A DNA stretch of 64,000 nucleotides. It comes from Bacteroidaceae bacterium. Its GTDB lineage: Bacteria; Bacteroidota; Bacteroidia; Bacteroidales; Bacteroidaceae. Under the pieces are notes generated by a model, which was not told the origin of the DNA, did not search any database, and worked only from the letters and a program-made list of their open reading frames with translations. A program made the position numbers and the translations under genes. Below are positions 16,239-29,430 of the stretch, piece after piece (within the stretch, counting starts at the first letter, position 1; each line of letters starts with the position of its first letter). The stretch is from positions 1 to 64,000 of the forward strand of contig JAEEHP010000072.1 in NCBI GenBank assembly GCA_016280855.1, in the 5' to 3' direction.

Positions 16239-17900
16239 TCAAATAACTTCTATGCCTTGTTCTTCGCAGAGCTTGAGGCTAAGTTCCTTGAGCTTGAACT
16301 TCTGGATCTTGCCTGAACCGGTGAGCGGGAACTCGTTGACGAAGAAGACGTATTTGGGCGTTTTGTAGCGTGCTATCTTGCCGCGGCAGAACTCACGCAC
16401 GTCCTCCGGGGTCATCGTGACACCCTCGTAGAGGATGATGAATGCGCCGACTTCCTCGCCGTACTTCTTCGACGGCACGGCAGCGACCTGCACGTCCTTG
16501 ATGCCCGGCATGTGGTAGAGGAACTCCTCGATCTCGCGCGGATAGATGTTTTCGCCGCCGCGGATGATCATGTCCTTGATGCGTCCCGTGATGCGGTAGT
16601 AGCCCTGCTCGTCCTTGACGCCGAGGTCACCAGAGTGCAGGAAGCCGTTCTTGTCGATGACTTCCGCAGTGGCTTCGGGGTTCTTGTAGTAGCCTTTCAT
16701 GACGTTGAATCCGCGGCAGCACATCTCTCCCTGTACGCCGACGGGGCATTCCTCGCCGGTTTCGGGATCGAGCACCTTGACCTCGACGAAGGGGAAGTCG
16801 CGTCCTACAGTGGTGCACCGCTGCTCGAAGGTGTCGCTGAGGCAGGTCTGCGTCATACCGGGCGAGCTCTCGGTGAGGCCATAGACGGAGGTGATGGTCA
16901 TGAACATCTTCTCGCTCACCTGCTTCATCAGCTCAACGGGGCAGAGCGAGCCAGCCATGATGCCTGTGCGGAGGGAACTCATGTCGAACATCTCGAACAT
17001 GGGATGGTTGAGCTCGGCGATGAACATCGTCGGCACGCCGTAGAGTGCCGTGCAGCGTTCTTTGTGTACTGATGCGAGCACGACGAGGGGATCGAACTTC
17101 TCGACCATGACCTCGGTGCATCCGTGGGTCAGGCAGTTCATGGTGGCGAGCACGACGCCGAAGCAGTGGAAGAGCGGCACGCAGACGCAGAGCTTGTCCT
17201 TCTGCGTGAAGCCCATGTTCTCGCCCGTGATGTAGCCGTCGTTGGCTATATTGTAATGCGTCAGCATCACACCCTTGGGGAAACCCGTAGTGCCGCTGGT
17301 GTACTGCATGTTACAGACATCGTGACAGCTGACGGTGCTCTTGATGGCGTTGAGCTCCTCGTCCTCGATGTTCTGTCCGAGCAGGAGCAGCTCAGCGGTG
17401 TTGAACATTCCTCGGTATTTCTCCATGCCGATGAACACGACGTTCTTCATGTAGGGGAAGCGCTCGCTGTGGAGATGACCGCGCTCGCACTCGCGCAACT
17501 CGGGTAGCATCTTGTAGGTCATATCGACGAAGTCGCATTCCCAGGTGCCGTCGGTGATGCAGAGCGTGTGCATGTCGGAGTCCTTGCAAAGGTATTCAAG
17601 TTCCGATTGCTTGTAGTTGGTGTTGACGGTGACGAGCACGGCTCCGATTTTTGCTGTGGCATAGAGGAAGGTGAGCCAGTCGGGAACGTTTGTGGCCCAG
17701 ATGCCTACGTTGGATCCTTTCTTCACGCCGATGGCGAGGAGGCCTTTGGCGAGGTTGTCCACGCGCTCGTTGAACTGACGCCAGGTGAAGCGCAGGTCGC
17801 GGTCGGAATAGACGATGTATTCGTGGTCGGGCGTCGTCTCAGCCCAATGTTCGAGCCATTGGCCGAGGGTGCGGTCGGAGAGTTGGAAAGACTTATCCAT
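16239..17900 (-). CDS. AMP-binding acyl-CoA ligase (fatty-acid-CoA ligase family)
   Basis: A 553-residue ANL-superfamily enzyme activating a carboxylic acid with ATP then CoA. P-loop [21 protein letters not shown]5 motif YGLTESSP, A7/A8 HSGDLG and [20 protein letters not shown], and the C-terminal lysine in [15 protein letters not shown] are all present. Substrate is probably a medium- or long-chain fatty acid; the sequence alone does not fix it. It lies 14 bp downstream of the cupin-HTH gene on the same strand, so the pair forms an operon and the regulator probably senses a related acid or acyl-CoA. Confidence 0.9.
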   Translation of the reverse strand: MDKSFQLSDRTLGQWLEHWAETTPDHEYIVYSDRDLRFTWRQFNERVDNLAKGLLAIGVKKGSNVGIWATNVPDWLTFLYATAKIGAVLVTVNTNYKQSELEYLCKDSDMHTLCITDGTWECDFVDMTYKMLPELRECERGHLHSERFPYMKNVVFIGMEKYRGMFNTAELLLLGQNIEDEELNAIKSTVSCHDVCNMQYTSGTTGFPKGVMLTHYNIANDGYITGENMGFTQKDKLCVCVPLFHCFGVVLATMNCLTHGCTEVMVEKFDPLVVLASVHKERCTALYGVPTMFIAELNHPMFEMFDMSSLRTGIMAGSLCPVELMKQVSEKMFMTITSVYGLTESSPGMTQTCLSDTFEQRCTTVGRDFPFVEVKVLDPETGEECPVGVQGEMCCRGFNVMKGYYKNPEATAEVIDKNGFLHSGDLGVKDEQGYYRITGRIKDMIIRGGENIYPREIEEFLYHMPGIKDVQVAAVPSKKYGEEVGAFIILYEGVTMTPEDVREFCRGKIARYKTPKYVFFVNEFPLTGSGKIQKFKLKELSLKLCEEQGIEVI

Positions 17901-17914
17901 GATCGGTATCTCTG

Positions 17915-18499
17915 CTAAAATGGAATATAGACGACGGCGAGGATCTTGGCGGCTTGGCCGTTGGCGCCGTGGACGTGGTGCTTGACGATGCTGTCGTAGA
18001 AAATGCTGTCGCCCTCGCTCAGCGTGAATTTCTCCTTGCCGTACTCGATTTCGACCTGTCCGCTCATGACATAGATGAACTCCTCGCCCTCGTGAGCCGA
18101 GAGTTGGAAGGCTTTCTCGTCGCTGGGGTTGATATCGACGATGAAGGGTTCCATGTGTCGTCCCGTCTTCTGCTTGGCAAGGGGATGGTACTCCATGTGC
18201 TTACGTGCGTCGGCGGCATCGTTGGAGAAGCTGATGCTGGAGTCGCGTTCGCGGTCGGCGGCGCGTGTGATGACCGGTCCTAAGGCGTCGTTGTCATCGA
18301 GGAAGGTGCCGAGTCGTACGCCGAGTGCACGTGCGATCTTGATGAGCGGACCTAACGAGGGCAGGTTCTGGTCCGTTTCGATGGCGCTCACCTGTTCTAC
18401 GGACAGGCCGCTACGTTCTGCTATTTCTTCGATGGAAAGCTGCTTGGATTCGCGGATGCTCTTGATCTTGAATCCTACGGGACTGTGAGGATTGGTCAT
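17915..18499 (-). CDS. XRE-family regulator with C-terminal cupin sensor
   Basis: A 194-residue protein: N-terminal helix-turn-helix ([18 protein letters not shown], then [19 protein letters not shown]) and C-terminal cupin_2 domain ([39 protein letters not shown]). Similar regulators control nearby metabolic genes through a small ligand bound in the cupin. Start at 18499 is used because the upstream 14 codons overlap the leader; a TATATTTG element lies at 18539-18546 on this strand. Probably autoregulates the operon with the acyl-CoA ligase. Confidence 0.85.
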   Translation of the reverse strand: MTNPHSPVGFKIKSIRESKQLSIEEIAERSGLSVEQVSAIETDQNLPSLGPLIKIARALGVRLGTFLDDNDALGPVITRAADRERDSSISFSNDAADARKHMEYHPLAKQKTGRHMEPFIVDINPSDEKAFQLSAHEGEEFIYVMSGQVEIEYGKEKFTLSEGDSIFYDSIVKHHVHGANGQAAKILAVVYIPF

Positions 18500-18538
18500 G
18501 ATAGAATGAATAAAAAATAGTAATAATGAAATTCGCCG

Positions 18539-18546
18539 CAAATATA
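18539..18546 (-). promoter_or_regulatory. -7 element of regulator/acyl-CoA ligase operon
   Basis: Minus-strand TATATTTG 40 bp upstream of the regulator ATG, with the expected position for transcription into 18499. Confidence 0.55.
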
Positions 18547-18617
18547 CATGTTTTTAATGAATTTTGCGGCTAAAAAGTGAAAGAATGTAAGAAAAAGGGC
18601 GAGATTGATGAAATATA

Positions 18618-19109
18618 TCAAGTGAAGCCGTCCTGAACCGCTCGTTGCAGAATGGCTTTGCAGCCGTCGAGAACGTCATTCCACGTTGCCTCGAAGTTGC
18701 CTGTGTACCAAGGGTCGGCGACGTCAGCACCGTGGCGAGGTGCTGCATCGTCGAGGAAGTCGAGCAGCTTATGAATCTTTCCTTGCGGGTCTCCGCCGCT
18801 GATGCGTAGCATATTGCGTATGTTCCATTCGTCCATGCCGACGAGCAGGTCGTAGCGGTCGTAGTCGCTGCGGGTCATCTGGCGTGCCGTCTTGCCGTCG
18901 CAGCGGATACCGTGCTCGGCGAGTTTGCGTCGAGCAGGTGGATAGACGGGATTGCCGATTTCCTCGGTGGAAGTGGCTGCCGACTCAATGTGGAAAGCGC
19001 CGGCACACTCAGCCTTGGCGACAAGATCCTTCATCACGAACTCGGCCATCGGCGAACGACAGATGTTGCCATGGCAGACAAAAAGTATGTGAGTAACGCG
19101 GTTATTCAT
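18618..19109 (-). CDS. Low-molecular-weight protein-tyrosine phosphatase
   Basis: A 163-residue cytosolic phosphatase. The P-loop CHGNICRS (C-x5-R-S) is near residue 13 and the general acid Asp is in ADPWYTGNF near 130. Family members dephosphorylate tyrosine on proteins, often polysaccharide-export kinases, but no kinase gene is nearby. The first eight bases overlap the end of the aldo/keto reductase gene (ATGAATAA), so the two are coupled. Confidence 0.92.
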   Translation of the reverse strand: MNNRVTHILFVCHGNICRSPMAEFVMKDLVAKAECAGAFHIESAATSTEEIGNPVYPPARRKLAEHGIRCDGKTARQMTRSDYDRYDLLVGMDEWNIRNMLRISGGDPQGKIHKLLDFLDDAAPRHGADVADPWYTGNFEATWNDVLDGCKAILQRAVQDGFT

Positions 19110-20064
19110 TGCTGATGATTTGGTCGATGGCTTGCAACTCTTCGTCGCTAAACTGTGGGTTGTTCATGCATTCGAGGTTCCGCAGCAGCTGTTCAGGTGA
19201 ACTGGCTCCGACGATGACGCTGGTGACTTGTGGGTGATGGAGGATCCAGGCGAGCGCCATGGCCGCGAGTGTCTGACCCCGCTGGGCGGCGAAGTCGTTG
19301 AGGCGGCGAATGGTCGTGAGGCGTTGCGGCGTGAGGGCATCGGCGTTGAGGAATCGCGGGTCGTGAGCGATGCGGCTATCTGCAGGAATGCCGTTGAGGT
19401 AGCGGTCGGTGAGCAGTCCTTGTGCGAGGGGCGAGAAGGCGATGAAGCCGGCTCCGGCGTCGGCGGCAGCCTGGAGGGTCTGGTCTTGTATGGGCGCCTG
19501 GTCGAAGAGGTTGAGCCGTCCCTGGTAGATGAGGCATGGCGTGTCGTGCTGTCGGAGGTAGGCGTAAGCATATTGCGCAGCTTCGAGGGGCCAGCGCGAA
19601 ATGCCGATGTAGAGAGCCTTGCCGGCGCGCACGATGTCAACGAGCGCCTGCAAGGTCTCCTCGAGGGGCGTGACGGGGTCGTAGCGATGGCAGTAGAAGA
19701 GATCGACGTAGTTGAGTTGCAGGCGAGCGAGGCTTTGGTCGAGGCTCGCGATGAGGTGTTTGCGCGATGCCCACGAACCATAAGGGCCGGGCCACATATC
19801 GTAGGCTGCCTTGGTGGCGATGAAGAGCTCGTCGCGATGCGATGCGAGATCATCTTTGAGAATCTTGCCGAGGCGCAGCTCAGCGGCGCCAGGGTCGGGA
19901 CCGTAGTTGTTGGCGAGGTCGAAATGGGTGATGCCGGCATCGAAGGCTGCACGCACGATGTCACGACTCTGAGATTCGGGGGTAAGGCGACCGAAGTTGT
20001 GCCAGAAGCCAAGAGAGATTGCGGGGAGGAGCACGCCGGAGCGTCCGCAGCGATTATAGGTCAT
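19102..20064 (-). CDS. Aldo/keto reductase (L-glyceraldehyde-3-phosphate reductase-like)
   Basis: A 320-residue NADPH-dependent (beta/alpha)8 reductase. Catalytic Asp and Tyr lie in HFDLANNYGP, Lys in FIATKA, and His in VDLFYCHRYDP. The opening RCGRSGVLLPAISLGFW and EMTxx-free ending resemble YghZ/Gpr, which detoxifies methylglyoxal and reduces L-glyceraldehyde-3-phosphate. The upstream extension of the frame translates a repeat and is rejected; the ATG at 20064 immediately follows a heptamer array. Confidence 0.88.
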   Translation of the reverse strand: MTYNRCGRSGVLLPAISLGFWHNFGRLTPESQSRDIVRAAFDAGITHFDLANNYGPDPGAAELRLGKILKDDLASHRDELFIATKAAYDMWPGPYGSWASRKHLIASLDQSLARLQLNYVDLFYCHRYDPVTPLEETLQALVDIVRAGKALYIGISRWPLEAAQYAYAYLRQHDTPCLIYQGRLNLFDQAPIQDQTLQAAADAGAGFIAFSPLAQGLLTDRYLNGIPADSRIAHDPRFLNADALTPQRLTTIRRLNDFAAQRGQTLAAMALAWILHHPQVTSVIVGASSPEQLLRNLECMNNPQFSDEELQAIDQIISNE

Positions 20065-20070
20065 GGGAGG

Positions 20071-20140
20071 TGAAAGTTGAAAGTTGAAAGTTCTTCGCAA
20101 GCGAAGCGACCAGAGGTCGAGCGGAGAGTTGAAAGTTGAG
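20071..20140 (-). repeat. Heptamer array interrupted by a palindromic element
   Basis: Reading towards the aldo/keto reductase start, TCAACTT-type heptamers (20131-20140 and 20071-20092) flank a segment with CTTCGC-AA-GCGAAG (20093-20106) and GACC-AGA-GGTC (20108-20118). A degenerate copy of this interrupted segment occurs at 33536-33570. Confidence 0.75.
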
Positions 20141-20229
20141 AAGGACGCGCGAATACGCGCTTCACCGAACATGCGGCAGATGCCGAAGATAACGTGGGGA
20201 TATTGGGGATAGGGGAGGGGATGGAGGGG

Positions 20230-24343
<4,114 letters not shown>

Positions 24344-24377
24344 TGGCGCGAAAGCTGACATTATGTATTTGAATACA

Positions 24378-25001
24378 ATGAGACGATTGTTTTTCCTGCT
24401 TATGTTCCTGCCTGCAATGGTTGCTGCGCAGGGGCTTCATCGTTCGGGTTCTTCGCCTGAAGAACTGATTCCTTCGGGCTGGTCTCATCAGGTAGCAGAG
24501 GGCGATTTCAACGCCGACGGACACAAGGATGCCGTCGTGCTGGCTCACCCGACGGACACGACGAACGTGTTGGCTATCTACTTCGGTTCGGAGAAGGGAA
24601 AGCTTACACTCTGGAAGGAGTACCCGGATGCCGTCGTGAATCCCAACGAGACGACGCTGGTCGATACGGAGCTGGAGGTGACATCGCGCGGAGTGATTCG
24701 CATCCGTGTGTCGGTGTTCTTGACGGCAGGCGGCTACGGTTCGACGTGGACGTCCTACGCGTGGCGCTATCAGAAAGCAGAGGAGAACGCTGACGAGTCC
24801 GACTTCTACCTGATTGGCAAGGACGAGCATTGGATGTCGCGCATGTCGGGTGAGGACGTGGTTGAAAGTTACAACTACATCACCTGCAAGTGTCAGCGCA
24901 TCGTTTCCAACGCCTTCGACGACACGGTGAAGCCTCGCGAGACGTGGCGACGGATACGCAAAGAGCCGCTGCAGCGCTTGGGAACCGTTGAAATGGGTTG
25001 A
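24378..25001 (+). CDS. Secreted protein with FG-GAP/VCBS-like motif, function unknown
   Basis: A 207-residue protein with signal peptide MRRLFFLLMFLPAMVAAQ. The segment EGDFNADGHKDAVVL is a calcium-binding FG-GAP/VCBS-type repeat; the rest reads as one more beta-rich domain with TAGGYGSTWTSYAWRYQ. Two Cys in ITCKCQ are near the end. ATG 24363 is an alternative start, but 24378 gives the better signal peptide. No family assigned. Confidence 0.65.
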   Translation: MRRLFFLLMFLPAMVAAQGLHRSGSSPEELIPSGWSHQVAEGDFNADGHKDAVVLAHPTDTTNVLAIYFGSEKGKLTLWKEYPDAVVNPNETTLVDTELEVTSRGVIRIRVSVFLTAGGYGSTWTSYAWRYQKAEENADESDFYLIGKDEHWMSRMSGEDVVESYNYITCKCQRIVSNAFDDTVKPRETWRRIRKEPLQRLGTVEMG

Positions 25002-25062
25002 TCTTTGAACGATTATTTCTTAAACTAAACATAAATAAACAGCGGCAGAGCCGCGTAATTGT

Positions 25063-26598
25063 ATGACAACAGAACTGATAGCCAAGACATTCCAAGGCCT
25101 CGAACCGATACTGGCTCAAGAGCTGACGGAACTTGGCGCAACGGACATCGCCATCGGCCGTCGCATGGTCACTTTCAGTGGCGACAAAGAGATGATGTAC
25201 CGTGCGAATTTCTCATTGCGCACCGCCATCCGTGTGCTCAAACCCATTAAACACTTCAAAGCCAAGAGCGCCGACGATGTCTATGAAGCCGTGAAGGCCA
25301 TCGACTGGACGGCGTATCTGAGTACGGACACGACATTTGCCGTCGATAGCGTGGTGTTCTCGCCTGAGTTCCATCACTCGAAATTCGTGGCTTACAAGGT
25401 AAAGGACGCCATCGCCGACCAATTCCGTGAGCGTACGGGGCAGCGCCCTAACGTGAGCGTGTCGAACCCCGACATACAACTTCATATCCATATCTCGGAC
25501 TACGATGCTACGCTGGCTTTGGACAGCAGCGGCGAGAGCCTGCATCGTCGCGGCTATCGTCAGGAGACGGTGGCAGCGCCCTTGAACGAGGTCCTCGCAG
25601 CCGGCATCATCATGATGACGGGCTGGAGGGGCGAGACGGATTTCCTCGACCCGTTCTGCGGCAGCGGTACGCTTTGCATTGAAGCCGCGCTGATTGCTCG
25701 CGGCATGGCGCCCGGTATCTTCCGCCAGCATTATGCCTTCGAGAAATGGCCCGACTTCGATCGCGACCTCTTTGAACGGGTGTACAACGACGACAGCAAC
25801 GAGCGCGATTTCCTGCATCACATCTATGGCCGCGACAACGACCCGAAAGCCGTAGGCATCGCGACGCGCAACGTGAAGGCTGCCGGCTTGGCCAAAGACA
25901 TTACTATCGAGGAGAAGGACTTCAGAATGGCAGGCCTGAGCGTGAATGACGACGACAGCAGCCATCCGCTGATCATCACGAATCCCCCTTATGGCGAGCG
26001 CATCTCCAGCCCCGACCTGCTCGGCCTGTATAAGGTCATCGGTCAGAAGCTGAAGCGCGAGCACAGTGGCGGCGAGGCTTGGGTGCTGAGCTACCGTGAG
26101 GAGTGCTTCGACGAGATCGGCCTCAAGCCCTCGCTGAAAACACCTTTATATAATGGTTCGCTCGAATGTGAGCTGCGCAAATACGTCCTCTTCAATGGCC
26201 GTTTGGACGAGCATCGAGCTGCAGGCGGCACGGTGAAGACCGATGCCGAGCGTCGTCAGATGGCAGAGAAGCGCCGCTTCAAGAAACATCGCGATGATTT
26301 CAAGCGTAGCTTCGACGACGACGGTTTCCGCGAACAGCACGAGGATAACCATCGATTCAACAAATTCTCGAAAAGCGACGGTTTCCGTGGCCGGCGAGGC
26401 GATGACTTCCGAGGCCACAGGGACGACGGAGGCGGCAAACGTGAAGGAGGCTTCGGCAAGCGTGAAGGTTTCGGCAAACGCGAAGGAGGCTTCGGCAAGA
26501 AAGGTCATGACTACCGCGCTAAGGGCAACGACCGTGCTGCCCGACAGGAGGCGCGCAAACGTTTCTTTAATTCCGATGACAATCATGAAGAGGATTAA
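25063..26598 (+). CDS. THUMP-domain RNA methyltransferase (RlmL N-half-like) with basic RGG-like tail
   Basis: A 511-residue protein. Residues about 45-160 form the ferredoxin-like/THUMP RNA-binding region. The methyltransferase core has LDPFCGSGTLCIEAALIARG and the catalytic ITNPPYGER motif of N2-guanine or N6-adenine RNA methylases. This is the RlmL half that makes m2G2445 in 23S rRNA in E. coli; target here is inferred. From about residue 395 the chain becomes hydrophilic, with repeated GKREGGF units and Arg/Asp/Gly-rich text, an added disordered RNA-binding-type tail. Overlaps the next gene by 14 bases. Confidence 0.85.
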   Translation: MTTELIAKTFQGLEPILAQELTELGATDIAIGRRMVTFSGDKEMMYRANFSLRTAIRVLKPIKHFKAKSADDVYEAVKAIDWTAYLSTDTTFAVDSVVFSPEFHHSKFVAYKVKDAIADQFRERTGQRPNVSVSNPDIQLHIHISDYDATLALDSSGESLHRRGYRQETVAAPLNEVLAAGIIMMTGWRGETDFLDPFCGSGTLCIEAALIARGMAPGIFRQHYAFEKWPDFDRDLFERVYNDDSNERDFLHHIYGRDNDPKAVGIATRNVKAAGLAKDITIEEKDFRMAGLSVNDDDSSHPLIITNPPYGERISSPDLLGLYKVIGQKLKREHSGGEAWVLSYREECFDEIGLKPSLKTPLYNGSLECELRKYVLFNGRLDEHRAAGGTVKTDAERRQMAEKRRFKKHRDDFKRSFDDDGFREQHEDNHRFNKFSKSDGFRGRRGDDFRGHRDDGGGKREGGFGKREGFGKREGGFGKKGHDYRAKGNDRAARQEARKRFFNSDDNHEED

Positions 26599-28783
26599 AC
26601 TGATGGCGGTGGCTATCTTAGCTGCCGCAACGACCATGGCACAGACCACAAAGAAGAGTTTCACACTCAATGATTTATTGGGCGGCGGCACCACCTACTG
26701 GAATCTGCAGCCCAAATATATGTTCACGTCGTGGTGGGGCGAGACCCCGTTGGAGCTGACGGTGGACGAGGTGAAGACGCTGAAGGGCGGAAAATCTCAG
26801 ACGCTGTTCACCGCCGAAGCCCTGAACACGGCGCTCGGCGAGAAACTGATCCGTTCGTGCACAAACCTCACCTTCCCCTATGCCGATCAGCCGTTGGCGA
26901 AGGTGCAGACAGCTAAGGAAATCGTCCTCATAGATTTCCAGAAGAAGGCTGTCGTGTGGCGCGGCGCCATTCAGGAAGGTGCCAGCGAACTGGTGTGGAA
27001 CAAGGAGAGCCGCGCCATGGCCTACTGTATCGGCTCGAATGTCTTTGTGCAGAAGGCTGACGGCACACGCCGCCAGCTGACCTCCGACGGCGATGACGAC
27101 ATCGTCTATGGACACAGCGTCAGCCGCGATGAGTTTGGCATCTCGAACGGCTTGTTCTGGAGCCCCGACGGACAGCGCCTGGCGTTCTACAAGAAAGACC
27201 AGCGACGCATACCCAGCTATCCGCAAGTGGATATCACCCAGCGCATTGCTGCCACGACGGTGGATAAATACCCGATGGCAGGCTGCGAGACGGAGGATGT
27301 CAGCGTGGCAGTCTATGACGTGGCAACTGACAAGACGGTGTGGCTGCAGAACCCCAAGCCCATGACGGACTATATGACCAACCTCTCGTGGGCGCCGGAT
27401 GGCAAGAAACTCTATGTTTTTGAGCTCAACCGCGACCAGAACTTCATGCAGCTCTTCGGCTATGACGCTGCCACGGGCCAGAAGGACGCTGAACCTCTCG
27501 TGGAGGAGAAGCATCCGAAATACGTGGAGCCGTTGCACGTGCTCGTGTTTCTGCCTTGGGATGCCACGAAGGCCGTCATGCAGACCCGTCGCGACAACTG
27601 GAACCACCTCTGGCTCATCGACTTGAAGAAAAAGATGTACCCCGAATGGCACGAAGCCCAAGGTGGCGGCACTACATGTGATCACGTGAAGACGACGCTG
27701 CTAACGCCAGGTGACTTCGAAGTGCGTGATTTCATAGGTTTCAACGAAAAGACTAAAAATGCACTATTCACGGGTAACGTCACTCATCCTTTGCACCACA
27801 CGTTGTGGAGTGCTTCCGTCAGTGGCAAGGGCAAGATGAAACTTCTTTCCGCCGGCGAAGGCGTTCACAGCGCTACGCTCAGTTCTACAGGCGCTCAGAT
27901 CATCGACACCTACAGCTCGCCGACGGTGACACGTAAGGTGGAGCTGATTCAGACGAAAGATGCCAAGAGCTTGAATCTCCTCACCGCCGAAGACCCGTGG
28001 AAGGACTACAACGTGCCTGAGATCACGGGCGGTAGCATCAAGGCTGCTGACGGCGTAACCGACCTCTATTATCGGCTCATCAAGCCCGTCGGTTTCGATG
28101 CCTCGAAGAAATATCCCACCGTCGTCTATGTCTATGGCGGTCCTCATGCTCACAACGTGCAGGCTTCGCGAGGCTACTACTTCCGCGGATGGGAGATCTA
28201 TATGGCCCAGCTGGGTTACGTCGTCTTCGTGCTCGACAATCGCGGCTCGCAGTATCGCGGCTTGAAGTTTGAGCAGGCCACCTTCCGTCACCTCGGCGAC
28301 GAGGAGATGAAGGATCAGATGTGCGGCGTGGAGTTCATCAAGACGCTGCCTTACGTGGATGCAAATCGTCTCGGCGTACACGGCTGGAGCTTCGGCGGTT
28401 TCATGACGACGAATTTGATGTGCACGTATCCCGATGTGTTTAAGGTGGGCGTGGCAGGCGGTCCTGTCATCGACTGGAAATACTACGAGGTGATGTACGG
28501 CGAGCGCTATATGGACCGTCCCGACGAGAACGCCGAGGGCTATGCCTCGTCGTCGCTGCTGCCCAAGGCCAAGAACCTGAAGGGACGCCTGCAGATCATC
28601 TTCGGCTACAACGACCCCACCTGTGTACCGCAGCACACGCTCTCGTTCATTCGTGCCTGCATCGATGCCGGCACGCAACCCGACCTCTTCACCTATCCTG
28701 GCGATGGGCACAACATGTTCGGTACCGATCAGGTGCACCTCCACGAAAGGATAACCCGCTACTTTGAAGACTATCTGAAATAA
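26585..28783 (+). CDS. S9 family peptidase, dipeptidyl peptidase IV-like
   Basis: A 732-residue exported serine peptidase. Signal peptide MKRIKLMAVAILAAATTMAQ; an eight-bladed propeller (about 40-470); alpha/beta hydrolase domain with Ser in HGWSFGGFMTTN, Asp in FGYNDPTC and His in PGDGHNMFG. DPP IV enzymes remove Xaa-Pro dipeptides in the periplasm and support peptide use in asaccharolytic or mixed feeders. A longer frame begins at 26243 but runs inside the methyltransferase gene; ATG 26585 gives the signal peptide. Confidence 0.9.
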   Translation: MKRIKLMAVAILAAATTMAQTTKKSFTLNDLLGGGTTYWNLQPKYMFTSWWGETPLELTVDEVKTLKGGKSQTLFTAEALNTALGEKLIRSCTNLTFPYADQPLAKVQTAKEIVLIDFQKKAVVWRGAIQEGASELVWNKESRAMAYCIGSNVFVQKADGTRRQLTSDGDDDIVYGHSVSRDEFGISNGLFWSPDGQRLAFYKKDQRRIPSYPQVDITQRIAATTVDKYPMAGCETEDVSVAVYDVATDKTVWLQNPKPMTDYMTNLSWAPDGKKLYVFELNRDQNFMQLFGYDAATGQKDAEPLVEEKHPKYVEPLHVLVFLPWDATKAVMQTRRDNWNHLWLIDLKKKMYPEWHEAQGGGTTCDHVKTTLLTPGDFEVRDFIGFNEKTKNALFTGNVTHPLHHTLWSASVSGKGKMKLLSAGEGVHSATLSSTGAQIIDTYSSPTVTRKVELIQTKDAKSLNLLTAEDPWKDYNVPEITGGSIKAADGVTDLYYRLIKPVGFDASKKYPTVVYVYGGPHAHNVQASRGYYFRGWEIYMAQLGYVVFVLDNRGSQYRGLKFEQATFRHLGDEEMKDQMCGVEFIKTLPYVDANRLGVHGWSFGGFMTTNLMCTYPDVFKVGVAGGPVIDWKYYEVMYGERYMDRPDENAEGYASSSLLPKAKNLKGRLQIIFGYNDPTCVPQHTLSFIRACIDAGTQPDLFTYPGDGHNMFGTDQVHLHERITRYFEDYLK

Positions 28784-28788
28784 CCGCC

Positions 28789-29352
28789 ATGGCTAACGAC
28801 ACGAAAAAGGAATATACTGATTCTCAGCAGTCCCGCGCCTATGCAGCCTACTATGGTTTGTGGGTCGGTCTGTGCTGGATTGGCAGTTTCGCGCTGACGA
28901 TGTACGGCTTGAAAGAGCCTTTTGCCGGCAACTTCGGTTTGCTCATCGGGCTGTGCTCTTTGCCGCTTGCCATCTGGCTCCTGCGCGGCTTTCGCGAGCT
29001 GGTGGCTCCGTTGCCGTTGCGCCGTGCCTGGCACATGGCATGGATGATGTTCCTCTGTGCCGCCTTGCTTTGCACGGCTGCGCAATACATCTATTTCGCC
29101 TACCTTGACGGAGGACTGCTCATGCGCACTTATAGCGAGCTGCTGCAGCAACCGGAGATGCAGGAGATGATGGCCAAGATGCTTCCCGGGCAGGATGCAA
29201 CGGCTATCATGGACGAGGCGCTGACGCAGTTCGCTGCAACGCCCCCTTCGCAGCTCGCCTTCCAGTTCCTCTTCTGGAACGTCCTGCTCGCCACCTTCCT
29301 GGCTTTCCCTACCGCCCTCTTCTCGTTCTCGAGACCAAACGCTAACTCATAA
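28789..29352 (+). CDS. DUF4199-type membrane protein
   Basis: A 187-residue protein with four membrane helices (about 20-42, 46-65, 83-103, 155-175) and a short helical loop (ELLQQPEMQEMMAKMLPGQ) between the third and fourth, the pattern of DUF4199. Function unknown. It starts six bases after the peptidase stop and is followed by the heptamer array and the GT2 gene; DUF4199 next to this glycosyltransferase is a frequent Bacteroidetes arrangement. Confidence 0.75.
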   Translation: MANDTKKEYTDSQQSRAYAAYYGLWVGLCWIGSFALTMYGLKEPFAGNFGLLIGLCSLPLAIWLLRGFRELVAPLPLRRAWHMAWMMFLCAALLCTAAQYIYFAYLDGGLLMRTYSELLQQPEMQEMMAKMLPGQDATAIMDEALTQFAATPPSQLAFQFLFWNVLLATFLAFPTALFSFSRPNANS

Positions 29353-29427
29353 CTTTCAACTTTCAACTTTCAACTCTCAACTCTCAACTTTCAACTTTCA
29401 ACTTTCAACTCTCAACTTTCAACTTTC
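29351..29427 (+). repeat. Heptamer array (AACTTTC/AACTCTC), 11 units
   Basis: Eleven perfect 7-bp units, AACTTTC or AACTCTC, starting one base after the last codon region of the DUF4199 gene and ending three bases before the ATG at 29431. Same unit family as 31769-31810 and the array before the aldo/keto reductase. Confidence 0.95.
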
Positions 29428-29430
29428 AAT

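Noticed and set aside
26243..26584. N-terminal extension of the DPP IV-like gene
   Set aside because: It lies inside the methyltransferase gene in another frame and lacks a signal peptide; ATG 26585 gives one.
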